Shown here: piece after piece, positions 1-11,000 of the stretch
Layout: the number at the start of each line of letters is the position of its first letter
Position numbering within the stretch: the first letter of the stretch is position 1
Source: Onchidella celtica
Lineage: Eukaryota; Mollusca; Gastropoda; Systellommatophora; Onchidiidae
NCBI GenBank assembly: GCA_963931925.1
Contig: OZ007579.1
Location: 51,538,119-51,602,118, forward strand
Length of the DNA stretch: 64,000 bases
Direction: 5' to 3'
The notes under the pieces: model-generated
Told to the model about the DNA's origin: nothing
The model's input: only the letters and a program-made list of their open reading frames with translations
The model's database searches: none
Position numbers and translations under genes: made by a program

Positions 1-9
1 AAAGGACAC

Positions 10-75
10 TGTCCTTACCCTAATGCTGACCCTTGCCCTAACTCTGACCCTTGCCCTAACCTGTAACCTGGCTAT
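10..75. repeat. Short degenerate tandem repeat containing CCCTAA
   Basis: Imperfect repeats of about 18 bases, each containing CCCTAA next to GACCCTTG, lie within the ELOA intron upstream of the first visible exon. The hexamer equals the animal telomere repeat, but it is interrupted in every unit, so this looks like a simple minisatellite rather than real telomere sequence. Confidence 0.35.
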
Positions 76-193
76 AACCTATACAGACAACTGTCCCAAC
101 ATGAACACTTCCAGATATGTGGACTACCTTATGTTTTTATATTTCACTTATGTGTTTTTGTTGGACCGTTATCAAATTGTCTTATTGTTTCAG

Positions 194-272
194 AGGAAGT
201 ATGAAGAAAGAGAAGCCAAGTATCAGAAATTGAAACAATCTTTCTCATCTTCAGTGGCTCGTGGACAGATGG
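194..272 (+). CDS. ELOA: Elongin A, third-last exon
   Basis: Elongin A is the large subunit of the Elongin (SIII) complex, which stimulates RNA polymerase II elongation and can act as the substrate receptor of a Cullin-5 ubiquitin ligase. This exon follows the acceptor TTGTTTCAG and ends at the donor GTATGT at 273. It is 79 bases long and leaves one base of the next codon. It encodes a charged stretch starting RKYEEREAKYQKLKQ, which matches the coiled region following the Elongin A domain. The gene continues off the left edge, so earlier exons are not visible. The assignment rests on the three exons read together. Confidence 0.72.
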
Positions 273-1419
273 GTATGTACAATCATGTGTTACTCTACTG
301 CAGTAAATATTATATGTGATTACAACTAATGGACTATGAAATCTGTGGTTCTTTGTACACATGTCTTAAGTTTTGTGGGGTTTTCGCTGACAGTTATGGT
401 CAAATCAAAATGCGGGTACATGTATTCATTTTGATGGCAATTTGTGCAGGTTTTCGTATGAACAGATTTTTATTACACTGATTTACATTTTTTTCTTTTT
501 TTTTTTTTGCGGAATCAAGGATAAGGAAGGACTTGTCCGTAGGCTCAATCATTATTGATAGTACAGAGGTGGAGCTAGCCCTTGAAATTTATCTCAAAAT
601 AATGCTACATGCACAGAGTTTCTCTGTGTGTATACATCAACATTTCAACATGACGAAGTGCATCTGGCTTGCCAAAAGTAGTTGGTCAATTTTATGGTAA
701 AACCCAGTGTTCCTTTGAAAACTCCCCTATTGCGGATCACATGAATTTTATTGGAAAATTAATGCTTTCCATTGTGCTACTTGACTGACAGAATATGTAT
801 CAGAGACAGTGGCTTGGACAGTCCCCACTTGGATGGGGTGGGAGGGTTTGGTAGGAAGTAACTTGGACGGGACCGTGTGGCCGCCATGCCCATTCAGCCC
901 TTTTAAGCGTAGTGTTGAGACTGGTCAGCACAGGCATGTCTACAGAAGTGTTTGACTACTCACTTTGATGTCCCCCTGGAGATGTTGCATGAGGCCTGGC
1001 GTCACCTAGTGCGAGTGGGGGGAGTAAAGGAGGGTGTGGGGGGTGGAGACCATCTGCTTATCTGGGCCAGACGCTGTTGGAGACCCCAGCACCTTGTTGA
1101 AAAAAAAAATAATGGGGGGGGGGGGGGGGGGGCTATTATAGATGCCATACACACTTCTATTCCTAAAACCTGCCAGTGTAAACAGGTTTTTACTGACTGA
1201 CTCAGAAATGTTATAGTAATGAAGATCCTTATTTTTTATTTACCAAAGAATTCTAGTATATACATGTACATGTTTATGTTGAGTGTGGTGTTTGCAGGAT
1301 TTTTTATTTTTGTCTACAACTGCCAACTGCTGTCAGGAAAAGTGATTTGATTTCACTTTGACCTGTGAACGACATCTTGTTATCTTAATATAATTATGTG
1401 TTGATGATACTCCCAACAG
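273..1419 (+). other. ELOA: ELOA intron with a SINE-like stretch
   Basis: A phase-1 intron with donor GTATGT and acceptor CCCAACAG. Apart from the SINE-like stretch ending in poly(A) and poly(G) near 1100-1131, I see no gene or recognisable element in it. Confidence 0.65.
820..1131 (+). repeat. Possible SINE-like repeat ending in poly(A)
   Basis: The 3' part reads TGGGCCAGACGCTGTTGGAG, then CCAGCACCTTGTTG and a run of A. A similar block (TGGGTCAGATGTC, CCAGCACGTG, then poly(A)) occurs at about 7530-7580. Two similar non-coding segments both ending in poly(A) suggest a short retroposon. The 5' limit is a guess and no promoter boxes were found. A run of 18 G follows the A run. Confidence 0.3.
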
Positions 1420-1620
1420 GCCGGAAAGCCCAGTTGGCCTATGTGGACACCGTTGCTAAACCCCCGAGGGAAGTCTTGCGTAAACAGAAACAGTTTGGGA
1501 CTGGCAGTATCATGAGGACAAAAGGGAACCCTAACATTACAGGATCAGCATCTGGTCTCAAAGCTTACAGACCCAGTACAAGGGTGGCAGCACATAACCC
1601 CATAGAGGACAAGCCTAGAA
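1420..1620 (+). CDS. ELOA: Elongin A, second-last exon
   Basis: This 201-base exon lies between acceptor CCCAACAG and donor GTAAGTG, with phase 1 at both ends, and joins the previous exon in frame. It encodes AYVDTVAKPPREVLRKQKQF, then GTG and a basic, Ser/Asn-rich stretch. The segment VAKPPREVxRxQxxFGTG is the hallmark of the Elongin A C-terminal part. The following 14.2-kb intron is swollen by nested transposons, yet both splice sites are intact. Confidence 0.8.
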
Positions 1621-1782
1621 GTAAGTGATAAGTGTTGATCGCAGGTGGGAATCCTCCACAATTTCCTCATTTCTGGAATTTTTTTTTTTCCTTGAGCTGA
1701 AAATTTCCTCTCTGTCTCTCTCCTTTCTTCCAATTCATTTAAAAGGGAAAGTATGACTTTTATTGGTAAGCTCAGTTCTATA

Positions 1783-3099
1783 CAGTGGAACTTGGTTATA
1801 ATGAGAGGTCATGTTCCACCAAAAATGTCTCGTTATACCCAAGGTCTCACTATTCCAGGAAAGGGCACAAAAAGCAATGCAAGGGATTAAAATACCCCAC
1901 TATTTTTTATGGTCCCCTCCCTTGTTATCATGTCCTGTAAATCAACGTACATAATATCAAACTGACGGCAAATCTCAGCCTTCATGTCAGTACTTTTTTT
2001 TTTCTTTTTGTGCTGACGTTAGCCATCTTTCGATCAAAATTACGGGAGAGTCAGATGCAAAATTTAGAGACAGACGAGTACGTTTGTTTCTTGTGCTGTA
2101 TCATTCAAAGTATGGGAACAGACTGGCCATGCGTTTGTGACACAGGGAGTATAGGCATGTGGTCATGAAGCCCGGTACAGACAAAGAGCATATGCCACGT
2201 GGCGATTAGTGACGATCAAAGACCATGTTGCATGTAATAATTATCGCACATCACAGGTGGTGACGAGATAGTGCACATGTCTGACGAAGTTACACGGCTG
2301 TAGCCTACATAGCCTGCCCCACAGTTTGCCTCAGTGAGTGATGAGTCATCCCTTTGAATTGACCGCATGTAGTGTGCTGTCACAGCACATGGTCAGTAGG
2401 GAGAGAAAGCACACTAGGCCTAGGCAAGAGATGGCCAGGTGGGGCCACAACTCGCAAGTTGGGCATGGTGGGCGTGTAGTAACAAACAAAGAATAATACA
2501 TGTTGACATTGTCTGATTCAAGCTACTTAAGATCAGATGGACAGACAAGGTCAGCAAGGAAATTGTATGGAAAAGAACAAGACAGAGCCCAGTCAGAGAG
2601 GAAATTGGTAGGAGGCGATGGAGATGGATCGGCCACACTCTCAGGAGGCCAGGAAACAGCATCACGAAGAAGGTATTGGATTGGAATCCCCAGGGCAAGA
2701 GATCAAGAGGAAGGCCGCGCGGAACGTGGAGAAGAGCCAGAGAAAATGATGTGCAACGAAGCGGAAAGACTTGGAATAATGTAAAGAGGCTGGCCCATGA
2801 TAGAGAGGGATGGAAAGTGTTTGTTGGTGGCCTATACCCTGATCCAGGGTGAGAAAGGCAATGATGATGAAATGATTGTCTGATTCCCAACACGTTCTGA
2901 CGGCCACCCCAACCATTTGCCGTACGTACTCAAAATTAATCCTCTCATTATAGCAGTGCTTTGATTATTGATTGCCGTTATTCAAGTATTTTATTTTTAT
3001 TTTATTGCTCCTATAGCAGAAAAAACGGGGAGTTAAAATGTTCTCGCTGTTGGCAAAGGTCTCGTTATTAGCAGTGTCGTTAAACATGATGGTCCACTG
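1783..3099. mobile_element. Pogo/Tigger-like non-autonomous DNA transposon
   Basis: The left end, just after TA at 1781-1782, reads CAGTGGAACTTGGTTATAAT. The right end, just before TA at 3100-3101, reads as CAGTGGACCATCATG on the reverse strand, with the subterminal motif AATAACGAGACC. Terminal CAGTGGA, TA flanks and subterminal TTATAACGAG-like motifs are typical of Tc1/mariner-pogo families. No transposase is visible. It was split by the RTE-like fragment at 2520-2874. The ends match only over the first seven bases, so the call is moderate. Confidence 0.5.
2520..2874 (+). mobile_element. 5'-truncated RTE-like LINE fragment with 12-bp target duplication
   Basis: This is nearly identical to the last 350 bases of the longer copy at 3580-6809. 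It encodes the C-terminal [13 protein letters not shown] and GLYPDPG segments and ends in GGCAATGATGATGA. The 12-mer ATTGTCTGATTC lies directly before (2508-2519) and directly after it (2875-2886). The duplication, 5' truncation and short ATG-type tail are what target-primed reverse transcription leaves. It is one of three copies of this 3' end in the window. Confidence 0.88.
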
Positions 3100-3225
3100 T
3101 ATGTTGTCTGTTATGTTGTCTCTCTCACCAGTGACACAGAGTTTTAGCAGCGAACAACAACTAAACAAGCACAAATTTCTAGCAGTAGGAGCAAGAGAGG
3201 AGGAAGAACAAATTGGAGATCTATT

Positions 3226-3579
3226 ATGGTATCACCTCGCGGCAGTGCCAACTGGAGAAATCGGACTGATATTAATATCAAACAAGCAGAGTCCAATTCT
3301 TTCAATGTGTTCTATACTAATGCCCGTTCATGCAGAAACAAAATCGACCAATTACATGACTTGATTGCGGAAACGAACAGTGATCTTATTCTCCTTACTG
3401 AAACCTGGTTTCGGCCAACTGATGATAACTTTATGCTTCGTTCAGCTTGTCCAGTGGGCTATTCCTGCGATTCATGTCCTCGCAAAACTGGTGAGAGTGG
3501 GGGCTTAGCCGTCATTATGACAGACAATCTCTTTCATGTAAGCAAAGTTACATCTATAGACAACTACTACTTGTTTGAA
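3226..3579 (+). pseudogene. L2-like LINE, part 1: start of apurinic endonuclease
   Basis: The frame encodes the N-terminal part of an APE-type endonuclease: FYTNARSCRNKIDQL, then LILLTETWFRP and GGLAVIM. It runs to NYYLFE, where the RTE-like LINE begins. Parts 2 and 3 lie at 6810-7431 and 12752-14788, and their reading continues across each insertion. The true 5' end is not visible but may abut the TA at 3100. The element is on the same strand as ELOA. Confidence 0.75.
3573..3579 (+). repeat. Target-site duplication, left, of inserted RTE-like LINE
   Basis: GTTTGAA occurs at 3573-3579 and again at 6810-6816, directly on either side of the inserted LINE. Allowing one mismatch, the duplication extends to 9 bases. 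Confidence 0.75.
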
Positions 3580-6500
3580 CGCCTGTGCAGATGCGAGGCC
3601 CTCTTGCAGAAGAGGGACAGCAAAGAATACATCTGACGTGATACTGCGTGTCGTAAGAGGTGACTAAAGGTGCAAAGGTCCTGGTCTCCCGAGAAGAGCC
3701 AGTTGGCGGTGGGCCAACTACCCACCCTGTAAAAATAAACCAGTTACAGAAACACAAGCAAATACTTTAAATCAGTCTTTTATCTTGGGAGAAGGGGGAG
3801 CATCTGCACCTGTAGATTCAATGAAGGACAATGGACAAATCCGAAAGGACTCCACTGGCCCGACTGCTCCTTCATCAAACAAGTCACTCCGGATTGCGTC
3901 GTGGAATGTCCGCTCCATGTATGAAGCAGGAAAGAGTGCCCAGGTTACAAGAGGCGATACAGACTGCACATACTTGGAGTTAGCGAGACCCGCTGGATAC
4001 AGTCCGGACTGAAACAACTTAATTCTGGGGAAAATATTTTGTATTCTGGAAGGGAGGACAAAAAGCATACAGAAGGAGTAGCGATCATCTTGAGCAAGCA
4101 CGCCCAAAGGTCACTGAGGGGATGGGAACCTTACGGAAGGAGAATTATACTAGCATCATTTACTACAAAGAACAAGAACATCAACATGAACATTGTGCAG
4201 ATATACGCCCCAACAAATGAAGCAACCGATGAGGACAAGGACGATTTCTACAACCAGCTTCAGGAAATAGTTGACACATTGCCAAGAAAAGATGTGAACA
4301 TTATAATGGGAGACGCCAATGCCAAGATAGGACAGGACAATACAGGGTATGAGGACATTATGGGGTGCAATGGTTTGGGACAAATGAATGAGAATGGAGA
4401 GCGGTTTGCAAGTTTCTGCGCATTTAACAGCTATGTGATTGGAGGTTCAGTATTCCCACACAAGAGGATCCATAAGGCCACTTGGATTTCACCGGATGGA
4501 GTAACTGAAAACCAGATTGACCACTTTTGCATCACCCGATGATTCAGACGCTCACTGGAGGATGTCATAGTACAGAGAGGAGCTGATGTTGGATCTGACC
4601 ATCACATGCTGCTGGCAAGACTCAAACTCCGCCTCAAGAAACAAGGTACCAGAGCAGGAACAAAGAGGAGAAAGTTTCAAGTGAGCCTTCTGGATGGAGA
4701 CAAGAAGGAAGAGTTCCAGCTGACACTGAGGAATAGATTCAAACCCCTTGTTGACCTCGAAGAGACAGTAGATTTGGAGACTCACTGGGCTAAGGTAAAA
4801 GGAGTATTTACATCGACATGTCAGGATGTTCTTGGGGAAAAGAAAGTGGATCACAAGGAATGGATCAGTCAAAAATCACTGGACTTGATAAGGATAAGAA
4901 GAGACCTAAAAGAACAGGTAAATGCAAGTCGTACAAGAAGCTCAAGAGTTGGTAACCAGGAAGAGTACTGAGCATCAGCTAAAGAGGTCAAAAAATCAAT
5001 TAAAAAAGACAAAGAGGAGTTCATAGGAATGTTAGCAGAGAAAGCAGAGAAGGCAGCAACAGCAGGACACATGAGGATCCTCTACCAGACTACAAAGACT
5101 CTTGCTGGAAAATATGGAAAACCTGAAGTTCCTGTCAAGGACTACAACAGGAAGGCTATTTTTGGAAAGGAAGCTCAGGCAAAAAGATGGATAGAACATT
5201 TTAACAGCCTCTCGAACAGACCTCCACCAAGCAACCCACCGGACATTCTACCCGCAAGAAATGATTTACCGATCAGTTGCGACCCTCCGATTAAAGTAGA
5301 GATTAATGATGCCATAAAGCAGTTAAATCGAGGCAAGGCAGCTGGACCAGACCAGATCCCACCAGAGGCGCTGAAGGCAGATGCTTCTGGGGCTGCAGAG
5401 GGTCTGCACTCACTATTCTCGAGGATTTGGATCGGAGGCAAGTTTCCAAAGGGCTGGAAGGAAGGACACCTCGTGAAGCTTCCAAAAAAAGGGGACCTCA
5501 GCAATTGTAGTAACTACAGAGGAATCACACTTCTCTCCATCCCTGGAAAAGTTCTCAATCGGATTATTCTCAAGCGAATACAGAATGCAACAGACCCAAA
5601 ACTTCGTGAGGAGCAAGCTGGTTTCAGGAGTAATCGATCAACCACCGACCAGATCGCCACGCTGAGAATCATAGTAGAGCAGTCACTAGAGTGGAACTCC
5701 CAACTGATAGTGACTACGAGAAGGCCTTTGATAGCATCGATAGAGAAACACTGTGGAGAATATTGAGACATTATGGAATCCCAGAGAAGATGGTGAATCT
5801 TATCAAGAGCATGTACGAGGGGACAAGTTGCAGAGTCGTACATGATGGTGAGCTTACTGACAGCTTTGATATCAAGACTGGTGTTAGGCAGGGTTGTTTG
5901 CTGTCCCCATTTCTGTTTATCCTGGTGATTGATTGGCTTATGAAAGAAACCACCAGTGGAGGAAGAAATGGCATACAATGGACCCCATGGACACAGCTGG
6001 GCGATCTAGATTTTGCAGATGACTTGGCACTATTGTCGCATACACACGACCAGATGCAAGCAAAGACTACAGCTCTAAACAAAATTTCAGAATCTATTGG
6101 ATTGAGGATACATCCTGCGAAGTCGAAGGTCCTAAAAATTGTTGCACCCCCAAGCGAACAAGTCAGAGTAGGAGATCAACCACTGGGAGATGTAGAGTCC
6201 TTCTGCTATCTTGGTAGTATCATTGACAATAAGGGAGGAACAGAGGCAGAAGTCAAAGCACGAATTGGAAAGGCACAGGCAGCTTTCACGTCCTTAAGCA
6301 AGATTTGGAGAACCAAGGATATATCTCTAAAAACAAAGCTGAGGATATTCAACTCGAACGTGAAGTCAGTCCTGTTGTATGGATGTGAGACTTGGAATGC
6401 GTCCCAGGCCTGCATAAAGAGAATCCAAGTTTTCATCAACAGATGTTTGAGGAAGCTACTTAAGACCAGATGGACAGACAAGGTCAGCAATGAAATTGTA

Positions 6501-6809
6501 TGGAAAAGAACAAGACAGAGCCCAGTCAGAGAGGAAATTGGTAGGAGGCGATGGAGATGGATCGGCCACACTCTCAGGAGGTCAGGAAACAGCATCACGA
6601 AGAAGGTGTTGGATTGGAATCCCCAGGGCAAGAGATCAAGAGGAAGGCCGCGCGGAACGTGGAGAAGAGCCAGAGAAAATGATGTGCAACGAAGCGGAAA
6701 GACTTGGAATAATATAAAGAGGCTGGCCCATGATGGAGAGGGATGGAAAGTGTTTGTTGGTGGCCTATACCCTGATCCAGGGTGAGAAAGGCAATGATGA
6801 TGATGACTC
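3580..6809 (+). mobile_element. Near full-length degraded RTE-like LINE
   Basis: A 3.23-kb element that begins with a non-coding leader (containing CCCACCCTGTAAAAATAAAC), continues through a broken endonuclease-reverse transcriptase frame, and ends GGCAATGATGATGATGAC. It interrupts the L2-like LINE and is bordered by GTTTGAA on both sides. The short ATG-repeat tail in place of poly(A) is characteristic of RTE-type elements. Its 3' end is shared with the fragments at 2520-2874 and 56323-56701. Confidence 0.85.
3785..6785 (+). pseudogene. RTE-like endonuclease-reverse transcriptase, inactivated
   Basis: The order is endonuclease (ASWNVRSMYEAGK; IIMGDANAKIG; TENQIDHFCITR), then reverse transcriptase (NYRGITLLSIPGK; DYEKAFDSID; GVRQGCLLSP; catalytic LDFADDLALL near 6010), then a basic tail with [10 protein letters not shown] and [14 protein letters not shown]. 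At least four lesions are visible: a frameshift near 3950, in-frame TGA codons at 4540 and 4969, and a small deletion plus frameshift near 5700, just before the first catalytic Asp. The catalytic residues survive but the chain cannot be made in one piece. It is an old copy compared with the element at 8067-11488. Confidence 0.88.
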
Positions 6810-7431
6810 GTTTGAAGTTTGCGAGGTGGAATGTGCTCTTGAGCAGTCCTTGACCTTTCTACTCATATACCGACCTCCTCCCAGAATAAAAAATAAACTT
6901 TCAAAAGTTTCATTTCTTAATGAATTCCGGAATATAATTGAAAAGTATTTGGACATGAGATGTCGGATGATTATTATAGGAGATTTTAATATTCATTTTG
7001 AATCCAAAACCAATGCTGACAGCAAGTCACTCAAATCACTTCTTGGAAGCTATAGTCTTGAACAGCTAATCAAACAACCAACACATAAAGCGGGGCATGT
7101 TATTGATTGGTTAGTTACTGGGAGAGAGGCCAAACACAATATCGAAAATTTATCAGTGGATGACAATGGGATTTCAGACCATTATCTGGTTACTTTTGAG
7201 TTGAATTTTTCCAGACCGAAGCCAGCTGAAGAAACAAATATTGTCAAGAAAGCTCAGCATGTTAATATTGAGGCTTTTACAAAGGACACCATAGACTCTA
7301 CATCAGCGACAACTGATTCAGATGCCTTAAATGATCAGTTGAAGGTTGTTATAGACAAACATGCTCAAGTGAAAACGCAAAGCATCACTTCACGTCTTTC
7401 TGCAAAACAGAAGCGGCAACGGCTGGAGAGA
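6810..7431 (+). pseudogene. L2-like LINE, part 2: rest of endonuclease
   Basis: The frame resumes at SFEVCEVECALEQSL and carries LLIYRPPP, IIIGDFNIHFES and DDNGISDHYLVTFEL. The last of these holds the SDH-type catalytic motif of APE endonucleases. If one copy of the GTTTGAA duplication is ignored, it joins part 1 in the same frame. It stops at KQKRQRLERSW, where a second, larger insertion begins. Confidence 0.78.
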
Positions 7432-7439
7432 TCGTGGAA

Positions 7440-7580
7440 AGGTTACGTTGAGTTTGGTGCCACCCCAATAGGAGTGGGTATGTGGAGGGGGAAGGGCAAA
7501 GGAGGTATGGAGACTGTTTGCCTGCCTGGGTCAGATGTCGTTTTGGAGGCTCCAGCACGTGTTTAAAAAAAAAAAAAAAA
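7440..7580 (+). repeat. Second SINE-like block ending in poly(A)
   Basis: It ends CCAGCACGTGTTT followed by 16 A, resembling the stretch at 820-1110. It is weakly supported as a short retroposon because only about 45 bases are clearly alike. Confidence 0.28.
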
Positions 7581-7906
7581 TGTTCAGATGTTGAGAATGA
7601 GTGCAAGGATTGCAGGATGACACTGGTCAACACAAAATGATGGCCCCCAGACAGGAATAATATAGCTTCTTCATTTCATATGTAGTACCTGTATCATTTT
7701 GAAAAAGAAAAAAATTGAGTTGACCGGAAATTAGTAGTCAGCCTTCTTGGGGGGGGGGGGGGTCGCATTGACCATAGGAAATTTTATTCTGCCATCATCA
7801 CTGGTCCCTAAACGCAGGCAAGCCCATTACCACAAGTTAGTTCTTCATCACGCCCACCGGTAGTTCAGTATAATCATAGTAAATGGTGCTTTTTTTGTTT
7901 AACTAT

Positions 7907-8066
7907 TATTTGATGCTCTTTTCATTCATATTTCTCATGTCTGAGCAATTTCCATCGGATATCGTTAAAATGTATATGGCCACCGATTTCACTGGGGAGT
8001 GGGGATTACAATTCGGAGAAAGAGCAAATGAATTTCCCAGTGTGAATGGAACAGGCATGGCCATAT
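7907..8066 (+). repeat. 160-bp target-site duplication, left copy
   Basis: Bases 7907-8066 and 11489-11648 are identical over all 160 positions by eye. They begin TATTTGATGCTC and end GGCATGGCCATAT. The bases just outside differ (T versus A at the left limit, T versus A at the right), which fixes the borders of the element between them. Unusually long duplications are known for some RTE-clade LINEs. Confidence 0.9.
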
Positions 8067-11000
8067 TTGGCGTACGGATGAGCGCCAGGGGTCCCCTCTG
8101 TCGGTGGGAGCGGCTTTTCAGCTGCATTGATCAACTACCGCCCGCCGTAACCTGGGCAGCCCCCAGGCAGTTGGGTGTTGTTCCGCCACGTCAGCCTGCT
8201 TCATAAGGTGGTTGGAGCTAGACCAAAAGTCGAAAAGCTGACGTAAAGTGTGCACCTGGCAAAAACAGAAAAATACTAAAACTTGGTACCTGGAACGTCA
8301 GAACAATGCACCCAGGCTTGCAACAGCAAGATCTCACTGATATTGACTCCATCAGGAAATCCCAAATTATTGATCGAGAACTTCAGCTACTAAACATCGA
8401 CATCGCTGCCCTTCAAGAAACTCGACTTCCCGACTCCGGGTCAGTCAAAGAAGAAAACTACACTTTCTTCTGGCAGGGCCTTAGCAGCGAACAGCCGAGA
8501 ATCCACGGCGTGGGCTTCGCCATAAAAAACTCCCTTATCAATTCGATCGCAACTCCAATTGGAGTGTCAGAACGCATCATGACACTCAGACTGAACACCC
8601 GGTCTGGTTTTACCAACATTATCTGTGTCTATGCCCCAACACTTACCTCCTCTGACGAAACCAAAGACATTTTCTACGAGGCATTGCAGAGGACTCTCCA
8701 CAACATCCCTCTCACCGAAGGCCTGCTAATTCTGGGTGACTTTAACGCTCGAGTGGGAGCAGATCACTCCGCATGGCCAAAGTGCATTGGGCACTTCGGC
8801 ATTGGCAACATCAACGAAAACGGGCAGCGCCTTCTGGAGCTATGCTCCGTAAACTCATTATGTGTTACAAACACGTACTTTGACCTTAAGAGATGCCAAA
8901 GAACATCATGGCGCCATCCCAGGTCTGGCCATTGGCATCAATTAGATCTTATTCTCTCAAGGAGGAAGAGTTTGGGCTGTATAAAAATAACTCGTTCCCT
9001 CCACAGTGCTGACTGTGACACCGACCATGCACTGGTAGTCAGCAAAATCAAAATTTCGGCCAAGAAAATATATAGATCAAAAGCCCCTTCAATCCCTAAG
9101 ATCAATGTAACAGCAATCAGAGATGAATCAAATAGAAAGTCATTTGAAAAGTTATTTGCTGAAAGCATGGATAATGTCACCCAATGTGACTCGGTAGATG
9201 AAACATGGAACACTCTCAGTTCAAAAATTCATGACTGTGCCATCAAGTCTTTTGGACAGCATAAAGTTTCAAACAACGACTGGGTAGCCCAGAACAGCGA
9301 AATTCTCCTACCTCTCATTGAGCAAAAGAAATCTGCTTTCAATGAGTATAACAAAAATTGCAATCAGAGTACAAAAACTTGTTTGAAAAATGCAAAAGCT
9401 AAACTTCAGCTGGAGGTAAGACGTTGCGCCAACAAATACTGGACAGACTTGTGTAACAGCATACAAGAGGCAAATGAAAAGGGAGATATGAAAACCGCCT
9501 TTAGTCAGATGAAAGTAGCTCTTGGGCCAATCATCACCAAAAGCGCCCCACTTAAGTCTGTAAATGGTGAACCCATCACAGATAAAAATGAACAACTGAA
9601 TAGGTGGGTAGAGCATTACTCTCTGTTGTATTCAACTGAGAAAAATATACCACCAGATTTTGAGGAACACCTCCAAAAACTGCCAATAATGACCGAACTT
9701 GACGCTGAACCTTCCTTAGTCGAGCTTTCCAATGCAATCGACCACCTGTCTGCTGGAAAAGCCACAGGAAGTGACAACATTCCTGCAGAGGTATTAAAAG
9801 ACCTAAAAGGCCCACTATTACCACACCTGTATAATCTGTTACTGCAGTGTTGGAAAGAAGGCGTGATACCACATGATATGAGAGACGCCAAAATTGTCAC
9901 ACTTTACAAGAACAAAGGAGACAAAGGCGACTGCAACAACTATCGAGGCATATCCCTCCTCAGCATTACTGGAAAGGCTTTTGCTCGCGTCATCCTCTGC
10001 CGCCTTCAACAACTGGCGGAAAAAGTCTTACCAGAAACACAATGTGGCTTTCGAAGCAAACGATCAACTATTGACATGATATTTGCACTTCGGCAAATCC
10101 AAGAAAAATGTAAAGAACAAAACAGGCCGCTTATAACATGCTTTGTGGACCTAACAAAGGCTTTCGACACCGTAAGCCGATCTGGCCTGTATGCAGTCCT
10201 TAAATCCATAGGCTGTCCACCAACATTGCTAAAACTTATTGCATCCTTCCACACTGACATGAGGGCATGTGTCAACTTTGAGGGCTGCACATCCAATTCA
10301 TTTGCTGTAAACAGCGGTGTGAAGCAGGGATGTGTTCTTGCTCCTACCTTATTTGGTATATATTTTGCAGCCCTACTCAAGAATGCCTTTGGTCAATGTT
10401 CAGGTGGAGTACTTATTAACACCAGAGTGGACGGCTCCATTTTTAATGTTGCCAGACTAAAAGCAAAATCTCGTACAGAGCATACTATGTTACAAGAGCT
10501 CCTCTTCGCAGATGATGCTGCAATCGTGGCCCACGATGAAACCACGCTCCAGGCTCTCATCAATAGCCTTGCCAAAGCCTGTGACAAATTCATGCTAAAG
10601 ATCAGTGTCTCAAAAACTGTAGTTTTGACACAAGGCTTGAGAAACCCCAACCCAATCATGCTGAATGGCTCTCCTCTGGAGCAAGTGGGAAAATTCTGCT
10701 ACCTAGGCTCAACCATCAGTGGTAGCACAGACATAACAACTGAAATAAATGCCAGAATAGGAAAGGCGGCCACAGCTTTTGGCAAACTCTCAAAAAGGGT
10801 GTGGAACAATAGCAAGCTGACCATCAAAACAAAGGTACTCGTGTACCAAACTTGCGTCCTAAGCACCCTGCTGTATGGCTCAGAGACATGGACCACCTAC
10901 TCCAAACATGAAAGATCCCTCAACTCCTTCCACCTGCGCTGCCTACGCAAAATTCTCAAGATCAAGTGGCAAGACAGGATCTCAAATATCGAAGTTCTGA

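Noticed and set aside
10-75. Interstitial telomere
   Set aside because: CCCTAA is present only once per 18-base unit and never in uninterrupted tandem.
2420-2916. Reverse-strand open frames over the RTE fragment, also seen antisense at 6206-6631
   Set aside because: They are antisense to the conserved LINE C-terminal frame and recur wherever that fragment occurs.
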